DNA from: Daphnia pulex
Lineage: Eukaryota > Arthropoda > Branchiopoda > Diplostraca > Daphniidae
Assembly (NCBI RefSeq): GCF_021134715.1
Contig: NC_060018.1
Location: forward strand, 11,673,501 to 11,737,500
Length of the DNA: 64,000 nt
Direction: 5' to 3'
Below the pieces are notes generated by a model that worked only from the letters and a program-made list of their open reading frames with translations, had not been told where the DNA came from and did no database searches. A program made the translations under genes and the position numbers. Shown here piece by piece: positions 54,559 through 64,000 of the stretch; position 1 is the stretch's first letter, and every line of letters begins with the position of its first letter.

Positions 54559-54633
54559 TGTAGCGTAGTGATGCGGGTTCTTTCTTCCAATTTCCAGATG
54601 AAACTGATTTTTTTTAATTCTGAGAGCAGATCG

Positions 54634-54640
54634 TTTTATA
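54634..54640 (-). promoter_or_regulatory. TATA box of the third FAS1 gene
   Basis: The minus strand reads ACTATAAAACG, about 80 bases before the start at 54558. This also argues against the ATG at 54663, which lies upstream of it. Confidence 0.65.
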
Positions 54641-55899
54641 GTCCTTTTTAGCGGGATTGACACTTTCGCAATTCCGTATAAATGAGAGGGCGTTTTCTAT
54701 TTCTAAGTTGTTTACATGCATTTCGAAATCCGGTTTATCTAAAACTATACGTCGGCATCACCTGCAGCATACGGTGTGTTTTGCATGTGAAGGGTTTTCT
54801 AGTTCAAATGAACTCTAATTGGGATATGCCAGAACTGGGGCGAACAAAATCGGACACGGCCCTGAATGAAATGAAATACAGTCAAAATTTTTAGCAATTT
54901 TTATGCCACGTCACTATCAAGGTAAACCGTGATGTGGGTGTACCCACAATGTAATTATCGAGAAAAGGAAATATATATAGGTGCCAAAAATGTCATCTTT
55001 ATTTCAAGGCGACTACAATGGATTGAAGGCTGTTAAAATTATGCACACATTTCTCATGTAACAGGTACAACACAATGGTACATATTATTTAACAAATAAA
55101 ATTATTTCAAATTCATCCAGAAATTGAGAAAGTTATTCTGCAACCGAGCCTGGTAGCGACAAACAAGGGATTTTGATACGGAGATTGAACGCTTGGGCTC
55201 CAATGGAGCCGCTCCATTGTATTGTTTACAATTTCATTGCTCAAGTTTTACAAAACAACCGGACCACGAAGAAAACCTACGGCTCGCGTCGCCTTTCTTA
55301 TTTCGCCAGCATAACAATTATCTTACCTGCTTCTGACTGACTATACTAATGGGTCTTGTGAAAGTTTACTCCGATTTGACACTGCTTGTAGTTATATAAT
55401 GTTACGGCACGCCCTGCCAACCCCCCTCATGTATCCATCAATAATTTAGAAGGAGAAAAACTGGAAAATTATGTTTTTCAATATTTTTATTTAAAAAAAC
55501 AAAACAAACGAGTTTGCTGATAACGACTAGAAGAAATACTGCAAAAAACATTCAACGAAATTCTTCTTGTTTTGAAACTTGAATAAACAATAACTGACAC
55601 TTTGAATTAGATCCAGCGATCTATTACATAAGTGATTTAGAAATTCCAGCATATGACGTCGAGAAAATTTTTACACGGTACTTTGAAGGTCGAATAAAAT
55701 AGAACAGAGTATACATATGGCATAAATATTGCATTCCAGACGGTTCCAGAATTATAAAGCTTCCTTCCAGCTTATACAGTCTTACATTATTTCCTCTTTT
55801 TGAAAAGGCATATAGTATAGTGTCTTTAAGCACAATCAAAATAAACGTGGAGTAATTAAAGGGAAAATACGGAATACTGTTATACAGACGTACGTGCAA
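54641..55899. other. Spacer and 3' UTR of the NACHT-WD gene
   Basis: Upstream DNA of the third FAS1 gene and the 3' flank of the NACHT-WD gene. A minus-strand AAATAAA near 55487 may be its poly(A) signal. No other gene seen. Confidence 0.45.
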
Positions 55900-58800
55900 T
55901 TAAGAAATGACGCAGGCTTTTGACGTCACTTTCTGGACGGTGCCAGTTTTATTATTCGTTATTTGAGTTGCTTTAGCCCAAGAAGCCGCTACGGTTGCGG
56001 CCGCTTTTAACGTGATATGGGAGCCACCTCCGGATTCTTTGTCGCCTTTTCGGTTCTTTTTATTTGAATCGCCATCCTGATCTGAACGACTCGATTCGCC
56101 ACTGACGGCTGATGGAATTCGCGTTTGTCGAGTGCGTGACGGTAACGACGCGAGAAACTGAAACGATCCGGGCACCGCTGGATCGGCAATGGCCAAAACT
56201 GACAGACAACCATCCAGCGTACCGATCACTACGCATCGGCCATCCGTTGTGGTGTCAATGGCTGTTAGCTCAGCTGCCAGCCGGTAATTGGCTAACATTT
56301 GACCATCAAGAACTCGGAATACACGCAGGGTCTTGTGTCCGCTGTGGTAGTACAACACGTACTGATCGGTGGCGTTGAAACTAGTCACGTTGGTAAAGAC
56401 ACCTTCAGCCGAGCGAGAGATGAGCTGGGAGACGGTCGAACTTGATCGCAATTCAATCTAAAAGAAAAAAGTTTTTTTTTTTAATTAAAAGACCAAAATT
56501 GATACGAAAATAATTTGTTTACCAGTTCCAATCCGCCTCTTGAAGGAGCGTAGAGTCCTAATCGGCCGTCCTTGGTCACTTGGCCACTCCAGCGACGAAT
56601 GGTGCGGATGTGTTTCTTTGTACGGACATCGAAAACAACCCCTTTGAAAATATTAAAATGCAGATAAAATTAGTTTTCCATTAAATTGGCCATCAATTTG
56701 TGTACCTTTGTCTTGGTCCATCAGAGCGACTTGAGTGGCCTTACCGGGCACAGGGATCAGCAGGCCAGCTTGATCTTTCTTAGCGCCCTGGTAGCGCGGA
56801 ATGAATTTGTGTATCAGAACGCCCGTCTGAGACTGGAAGACATAAAGGTAGTCGCGATTCTTTTCGTGTCCCTGCATAACCAGCATTAGACCGTCGTTGG
56901 TCAAAATGGCTGGACGGAAGGTTCGCACCGGAATTTCCACTTCGTATAAAGCCACACCATTCGGGCAGTCACTAAAGCGAGAATAATGACGAAAAACACA
57001 TCAACAATGGGTACTATTTGTGTTACCAAAGCCAATATTTACCGGACTACCACAACAGCTTTTCCTTCGTTGGCCGGTCCTAAACGAGACGCCGTTAAGA
57101 ATTTGGTGTCCTCCTCCATGAGCATAATTTGCTTGACGGAAGGCTGTTCAGCCCGGAAGCAAACGCGACGTTTCGGCCATTCCCATATCAATATGCTACC
57201 AGACTCGGCTGCCAGAATGTGTCTAAATCCAAAGAAAGGATCGATCAGAAATCGTAGGATCGATTGAAATCAAGATGTTATACCTGCCGTCCTGTGTGAT
57301 TAACGCGTGAGTTACGATAGCTCCTAGAGCGTTGTACGCCAATTTATCCATTAGTTTGCCTGTTAGGATGTGCCACACCCCTACGCAACCACGAGTCACC
57401 GTCACGGCCACTCCGGTTGTTTGACACAAGCTGGAACGAAAGAATAATTATTTGATTTAAGATTTGGATTCGGACCATAATGTTAGACGATGTTACCTTA
57501 TGGAATCAATTTGGAGTTCGTGACGATCGATCACGTGAACTTGTTCGAAGACGTTATTCAAATTCCAAACTTTGACGCTACGATCGATTGAAGAAGTGAT
57601 GACCTAAAATCCGACCAATCAGCAATTTTTCTAATAACCGGGAAATTTGAATGAACGATTTACCGAATTCCACGGACCAATCGTGTACGGCACGATGGCT
57701 AATATTCTGCCAAAATGAGCATCCAAGACTTTGACTAGTTGTCCGGTAGGAATTTTCCAAACGTAGAGATTTTTCCTTTACAAAAATATTTTCATAGATT
57801 ATGGGTTATTTAAAGAAATAAAATACAAATTGACGTTCAAACCTGACACCAGCAACCGCGAATTCGTCGTTTTTGCTGAGTATAATGCTGTTTGATTGCA
57901 ACAGACTGACGGAGATGTTCCTGACTCCGGTGGGTAACTTCAAATCAATTCTTTTGGCACTCGGCGTCTTGTTTTCAAAATCTGCAGCGTTCCATATGCA
58001 GAAACCGAGGGCAGTGGTGCCCAAGACGTGATTTTCCGTTTCACTTAAGCTCAACTGAAGAAGCAAGTCATCACCGTCAAGAATGTTGCCTTTACACCAT
58101 CCGCCAGCTTGACCCGATTCTTCATCGTTGCAGTTACGACCTTTTCTATTATTCCCTGTTGGTTGATCTTCTATAGCGAGAAAGATTTTTTAAAAATGTG
58201 GTTTATTTTAAAAGAATGTTGTTCCTACTGTTTAATCTGAAGACGGAAACGTTGGCACTGTTAAGATCCGCGCAGGTGTAGAGAATATCGCGCTTCCGGT
58301 TCATCACCATAGCGCTGTGGAGTTCGAGTGGACTGGTTCGCTGCCCGTCGTTGATGGTTTGCAACACTAACCGTTTGTCATCCAAGTCGCCCGTCCAAAA
58401 CACAACGTGATATTTCCCGTGCGATTCAAAGTCCATGGAGAGAAGCTGGAACTGCGGCTGACTTAACGGACACCTTTCACGGCGGATCTCAACGGCAACG
58501 CCCTGCATGGTCAACAGCACCCACTGGCTTTGACCGTACAGTACGCAGTGCTGTTTAATCGATAGACGTAATAATTCATTCAATTCAATGCAAATAATTA
58601 ATTATAGTATTATAATTTACCGTGTCGAGCAAGCAGGCTCCTCTGACCGTTTCGTCTTCCTGGAGTGGATTGTTGATCACAATCTGCTCGCTGGTTAATA
58701 AGTTCAATATGATGGTCTATTTTTGAAAAAAAAAAAAAAAAAGAATTCGGGAGATCAAGTGAATTATTAAATTTATTTAGTTTACATACCTGACTGTTGT

Positions 58801-61800
58801 TTGTCCAAGCGGCAGCAAAGCGATCGTCCGGACTGAGTATCAGACCCTGGTGAAATTATACGAATTTTATGATTGAAAAAAAAAAGGATGAGGATAGGAC
58901 AATAAATACAAATACCTGAAAAACACCTTCGATTCCCGGATTGACGGCTCTTGTTAAATCGGAAGTGGACAAATCCCAGATGAGAAACTTGTTGGAAACG
59001 GAAACAACGAATCGAGCGTCCGACGTTAGGCAGACACCAAACACGGCAAACTGATGCCCTTCCAACGAATACTAAGCCACAAAATTCAATGACAATCATT
59101 TTAATAATTTTTCGAATAAAACGAAGTATACTTTCAGAGGTCCTCCAGGTGTGTGGAGACAGTGGGCGGTAGGCATAAGAGCACAGTTGTTGATTCCTTC
59201 TTTATCGCACTGTTCCAGAAGTCGACGAACGTTCAAATTGGCTCCGGCTTCCGGCAGCAAGCGACCAATTAATTGGGAAGCCAGCTGAAACGACATTGAT
59301 GCAACATATCCTCAGTGAAAATTCTAGAGATATTTCAAAGTTGAATTAGAGACTCAGGAATTCACCAGGTCAGGGTATTGCGTTAAAATGGCTCCTCCAA
59401 GACGCAGAGCATCGGCTACAAGCATCAATTCCCTTTAACGACCAATATTTCATTATTAAAATGTAATCAACATCCGCTATTGGTTTATTGAGTTGCGGGG
59501 CTCAAACGGGCCCCTGTTTTCATTTATATCACTGCTGAATGAACGTTAGTTAATTGTGCTTATTTTTTTAAAAACAAAGGGTTTAGTTTCCAGATTAAAG
59601 ATTGTTTGATGTTACTACATTTGAAACTACTTTGATTACTCAGCTATTTATAACTTAAGGTTCGGGTTGTGACTTTTACCTTGTAGTTAGGCGGACAGTC
59701 TCTCTGATGATTTCGACGAGTGAGTAGTGTTGCGTGCGTTTGTGGACACGAATGTGCAAAGTGAGGATGGTTTTGTTTATCGTTTAAAGTTTTAAATTCA
59801 TAGGAATATGATTATGTCAGTGTAGAAAACACATTCAATTTTAGAACCAAAATTTATCTTTCTAGTCTACTTTTTAACATGTTAATTAGTTTGTTTATAT
59901 GTTGTGTGGTTTAAAATAATATGTTTATCCGTATTTGTACTACTTACGCATATGCTAGCAGATATGATGCAAATCATGGTTTTAGCATTTGTTTTGTTTT
60001 TTTTTTAAATAAAGAAAAGTTAATGCCCATGCCCAAATTGCAGTCAAACCTGGACATTTCTCGATCCTCGAGGTTGTTGCATGTGTCTTCAAAATCAGAT
60101 AAAACGGCCTGAAGTGGACAGGACGACAGTTTGGCATGGAGCCACTGGTAATGAAACAAGACGTTATGGAAAAGGTCGTCCAATCTCCTGGCACGAACCA
60201 AATGATACGGCAGCTCTCCAAACTATAGAAATAGCGGAAATTCAATTGCTGCTATTGCTTAAATAATGTATCCGTTCAACGTTTAGTTATTTGTGTGACC
60301 TTGCGCAAATTGTAGCGAGACACTTTGCCGTCTTTACCAACAAATACCAGCGGCTGGAGTGGAACTTTGCGGTCGGCTTCTCCTTCTTTTTCAGCTAAAT
60401 TAAATCTATTCAAAAGAAAAAGAAAAAATTTAAACAAAAATACACATTCAGCTGTACGTTTTGCTTTCAAATAGTTTGTACCGCATTCGTTGAATTTCGG
60501 TGTATTTAAATGGCTTGGGATTGCCACCGCCCCAGGTGCCCATGAAATATTCCGCTATGGAAGAGTGGAAGTAAATAGCCAAGTTCTGGTTCTTGAAGTA
60601 ACGCTCCTTCGCCGCTTCCTTAAATTGTCTACCATCATAATAAATGAATGACATTTTCCATATAGTCAAATAGTAACAATGGACTTGCCTGTGGTACCAA
60701 TTGAGAACCGAGACTCCATCAGCCTCTCTTTCAGACAGGTAATTGGGAAGATCATTGCGGATGCGCGTCCACAGCAGAGGTGGAATTCGCCTAACTGGCG
60801 GCATGTGATACTGATACACATCGTCAAGCACACGGTCGTCCAGCGACAGCAGATCTTCCAGTTCCGTCTCCGACAATCCGCTTTTTGAAGCCGTGATGTA
60901 GGCTAAGGCGTGAAACACCAGAATGCGACCATGCTGCAACAACCCAATCGCATTTTTTTGAAAAATTAGATCCGATCGAAATGTTGAAACCGATTATATA
61001 ATTTCAGTATACCTGAATTTCAATTCGCTCGAACAACATCATAATACTGTCCATAACGTTTGAAGCCAAATGCGTTTCCTGGGCGCGTGAATACGATTTC
61101 CACCTGCAGATCTCGGCGAAAACCAATTTGACGAAAATCGGAAGCGAACATCGGGCGATAGCGTTTGACACGACACGCCACTGATAATTTGTCAGATCAC
61201 GATGACTGTTGCGCATCCAATGTCTGTAAAACAAATAATTATTGCCGAAGGTAAATCAGATCTCGACAAAACGGAAAAAAACATCAATTATTGTTTTAAT
61301 ACCGGATGACTTGAGAGGCCAGCTCTTCACCCAAAGCCAAAACATGAATGAAGTTATCTTCTTCGTCAATCATTCGACGTAAGGTCTGACAGTCTTTGGA
61401 AATTTCGGGATTTTCCGGTTCGTAGACACAAGAGACAACGATTTTACAGAAGGGAGGTAAACGAGTTGGTAACCAAGCCATCTTGTTGGCATCCTGAGCT
61501 CCACCTAAAAGTATTAGACAAGATTGTTTTTTTGTTTGAAAGCAAATGTTTTAATTCATAAGGTATATACCGATTTGATCCACCGAGTCGAGAAAAACGA
61601 GAAGCGGTTGTTCTCTTGTAGCTAACGCCAGCAATTGTTTGAAATATGCTGTCAGTGGTACCAAGTCGTCCGGAATGGCGTCAAAAGGGATCATGTAGTT
61701 ATAAGATATCTGGAACGAATGTTAGGGAATTTAAAAAGATGTGTTTTTAATTCAAATAAGCATATTACTTGTTGGCAAAGTGAAATTAACATGGGTGTGA

Positions 61801-63705
61801 TGGCACTGGAATCCGGTGTCGTCCCAAGGTAGCGCATGATAAGGACGGGTTTAATTGGTTTATTAATTTTGATAGTCGACGGAACTGATGTCGGATCCGG
61901 ATCTGGATGCTCTTGTATTGGAGTGCTAAGAGCAATAGAGCCTCGATGGCTACTTCGACCTGGATCAGGATTGATTAACAACGATCTTCACCAGTTGATT
62001 CTACATTTTAAAATCAATCAAATTACCGTCAGTCATGGTGGAAACTGGGCTGAAGATGCCACTGGAACTTTGACGACGACTACTGGCACCACTTGCTGTG
62101 AATCCTGTATCGTCAGATTCTTGTCTTGACAAGGTGGTGCTGCTCCTCCGACTTAATGTTCCGGAAGCGGTTCCTTGACTTGGACTGGCTCTTCCGGAAT
62201 CCGGACGGGACATTTCTTCTTCCTTCAAGAAATTGGTAGCGTCGTTGTGGCTATCGGTTTTACTGCTGCTTTCGCTCCGGTCCGTTTCACTTCCTTTTTT
62301 GTTATTCGATCCTTCTCCCGACCCGTTGATGTTACTCCGATCCGTCTCACCTCCTTTCTTGGTATTCGATCCTTCTCCCGACCCGTTGATGTTACTTCCA
62401 CGGCGTCGGTTATCGGTAGGCGGAGGAGGGTGGTTGCTTCCGTCATCCCCCGTAGGAGAAGATGAGTCTTCTGTCATCAAAAACAGCAGCAAGAAAAATA
62501 AGTTAATTGACTATATTTTAGTAAAAATGTAGACTGAAAACTAACTTTCCTGAGCTTCAGTCAGCCAGGTGATGATGAGACTGCCAGATCTAGCCAATAG
62601 TGAAGTTTTGCCGCATCCGCCGGCTCCGAAAAGAGTGAGCGGCTGAATAGAAGGACCCAGGATGTAGCGACGAACCTTTTCCAGATCGTTCTCTCGCCCG
62701 TAAAAGACTTTGACGGAATTATTGCAGGCGTGAAGATGTTGAAGGATTTCGGTAACTATCTGCCCTTGAGGGCTTGAATCTTCTTTGCGCATAGCTCGAT
62801 CCACTAACCGCGCAATATTACGGTAAAAATGAGAAATAAAATTCTGAAGGTACTCGTCGTGTGTGTCGTTTGCCAACCCATCACGGCCAATCCACTCCAC
62901 CGTGTATCTGAATTGTAATAAAAAGTGTAATAGAAATTTCCATCAAGCATTCATCGAATTGTGTTTTGTCAAAATTAATAAATTATACCTCATAAGATTG
63001 GACGGTTCGATTTTAGCGGGCATTCGTTCATCACGGAGATTGGCCAATAAGCGAACGGCTTCAGCATCTAGAGCCCTATTGGCGATATCAATAAAAAGAC
63101 CGGCTCTTCTCAAATTCTGAAGGTTTATGTTGTTGATGTAACGGACGTAGGCCAATACGTGATTCTTGGTATTTCGCACTTTTAATAATCCATTGATGAC
63201 TTCTCTTTCAGTGACTGAAAACAATAATCCATCTCATTAAATTGGTTATGCGAAAAACATTTAAAATTTAATTTCTCACCAGACATTAAGTAATTGTGCA
63301 TTGAATCAAAATCCAGCTGCCCTTGAGCATAGAGTGTGGTGGCAGCTTTTCTCAATAGTTTCTGCATTCGATCCAGGGTATCCCACCATTTGGCTTGATC
63401 TTCTTGTTGCAGCTTCGGTACCCTCTACATGACATCAAATGATTTGAATTAAGCCAGCTAGGTTTGAACGATAAAAGTTCGCTCAATTTGGGTCGGCATA
63501 CTTTGTTGTTGAAATTGACCAGGATGGAAGAAATAGGCTGGAGAATGCAAATGGGAGGCACGGCGTTTGAATCCTTTTTGTACCACGTGTCGAGCAATAT
63601 AACTTCTTGACCCATGGTCAAAAGTATTTCACGAAATTGAGCCAATTCAGAAGCTAAAATATAAGTTGGTATGGGACGGTAGCCATACTTTTGTCCTAAG
63701 AAGAC
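55900..63705 (-). CDS. NACHT and WD-repeat protein, NWD1/NWD2 type (N-terminus missing)
   Basis: STAND-class ATPase: ATP binding by the NACHT is thought to drive assembly of signalling complexes. Exons: 63705-63502, 63424-63280, 63214-62989, 62907-62546, 62470-62027, 61959-61769, 61709-61571, 61504-61303, 61223-61013, 60933-60689, 60628-60482, 60405-60300, 60222-60050, 59432-59366, 59284-59132, 59071-58916, 58846-58790, 58716-58621, 58550-58229, 58170-57843, 57775-57664, 57603-57497, 57430-57284, 57222-57043, 56971-56706, 56641-56523, 56457-55900; 1,820 residues, in phase throughout. Start FLGQKYGYRPIP is typical of this family. Walker A is FGAGGCGKTS (62627-62601), Walker B LLVFLDSVDQ (near 61595), then KMAWLPTRLPP and WYHRQFKEAAKERYF. 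WD repeats fill about residues 1006-1690. Exon 5 inserts a Ser/Gly/Asn-rich stretch between Walker A and B. The last four residues, CVIS, form a CaaX box. The donor after 60689 is GC. The donor at 60482 could instead be about 20 bases further on. Confidence 0.88.
59433..60049 (-). other. Long intron of the NACHT-WD gene
   Basis: At 617 bases this is by far the longest intron in a gene whose others are mostly 55-100 bases. It is AT-rich. A GC-rich patch (GGGGCTCAAACGGGCCCC) lies near 59499-59516. No embedded gene seen. Confidence 0.6.
62281..62400 (-). repeat. Two 60-base tandem repeats inside a coding exon
   Basis: Units 62281-62340 and 62341-62400 differ at only a few bases and encode two 20-residue repeats of the type NINGSGEGSN-KKG-ETDRS. 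The period is a multiple of three, so copy changes keep the frame. Confidence 0.85.
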
Positions 63706-64000
63706 CTGTTCACAATATAAACAGTGTCAATCAACGGTGTGTACGTGAAGCAGGCGACATTTTTGTCGATATTCAAATTTGACATTACCACAAAGTTGGG
63801 TCCCATTGACAGACGTTGTTGGAAATGGAACTCTTGTTGGCGGTGTCGACCGTTCAACTTCCAAGATTGAGATAAGAGATGACACCTTTGTTGTTGCTAG
63901 TTCGTCCTTATATTTCACACTGCCGTATAATACAGCATTTTGGTATTTCAATAGTTGGTTTAGGGTTGAGTAGGGTAGGGAACAATAGATTGAATGGGAA
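63706..64000 (-). other. Right edge: intron or upstream part of the NACHT-WD gene
   Basis: Upstream of the acceptor at 63706 I see no confident coding exon. The minus-strand frame at 63951-63727 is open but lacks family resemblance. The missing N-terminal exons should lie beyond the window. Confidence 0.4.

Noticed and set aside
54559-54663. Upstream in-frame ATG for the third FAS1 gene
   Set aside because: It precedes the TATA box at 54634-54640 and would bury the signal peptide.
54682-54894. 70-codon plus-strand frame between the third FAS1 gene and the NACHT-WD gene
   Set aside because: No signal peptide, domain or promoter; its composition is like the flanking spacer.
1-64000. A new multi-gene system or signs of bacterial transfer
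   Set aside because: All recognised genes have introns or arthropod promoters and eukaryotic families. Neighbours do not share a pathway; clustering is explained by tandem duplication.

Overview
The window looks like nuclear DNA of a branchiopod crustacean, most likely Daphnia or a close relative. Reasons: AT-rich intergenic DNA, many very short GT-AG introns (mostly 60-90 bases), insect-like TATA promoters, a tandem array of short ionotropic receptors (IRs) of the arthropod type, and tandem copies of small secreted-protein genes. All gene models were built by hand from reading frame, splice sites and phase, with no alignment software. Exon lengths given for the main genes close in phase.

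Layout. 1-9393 (+): the 3' 21 exons of SZT2 (KICSTOR subunit, mTORC1 control), cut by the left edge. 9756-10267 (-): NDUFA7 (complex I). 10737-11483 (-): a secreted single DOMON-domain protein. 13.7-16.8 kb (+): two rolling-stone-like membrane proteins, the first apparently degenerate, the second whole. 17226-17611 (-): a small secreted Lys/His/Ala/Pro-rich peptide. 19989-30229 (+): three tandem IRs (A, B, C), each of nine exons with identical intron phases. B and C lie in a roughly 3.5 kb duplicated block, and a relic of a cystatin gene sits between them. 30809-37501: an apparently whole BEL/Pao LTR element with identical 226-base LTRs and a 5-base target duplication. 38743-39474 (+): a secreted protein with two cystatin domains. 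40380-41521 (+): a Lifeguard/TMBIM (Bax inhibitor-1 family) membrane protein. 42638-45066 (+): a fourth, diverged IR with the same nine-exon plan. 46854-48435 and 50960-52573 (+): two nearly identical secreted proteins with two FAS1 domains, in a 4.1 kb tandem duplication. 53207-54558 (-): a third, diverged FAS1 paralogue. 55900-63705 (-): 27 exons of a large NACHT and WD-repeat protein of the NWD1/NWD2 type, cut by the right edge, with a C-terminal CaaX box.

The neighbouring genes do not form one pathway. The shared theme is local duplication: IRs, cystatin, rolling-stone and FAS1 genes have all been copied here, with gene-conversion-like patches and broken copies. I found no clearly new multi-gene system. 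The most unusual signals are the exon/intron mosaic identity of the FAS1 pair and their conserved 3' UTR hairpin, the IR/cystatin duplicon, the CaaX end and internal repeat insert of the NACHT-WD protein, and a stop-free in-frame intron in the pore region of IR-C.
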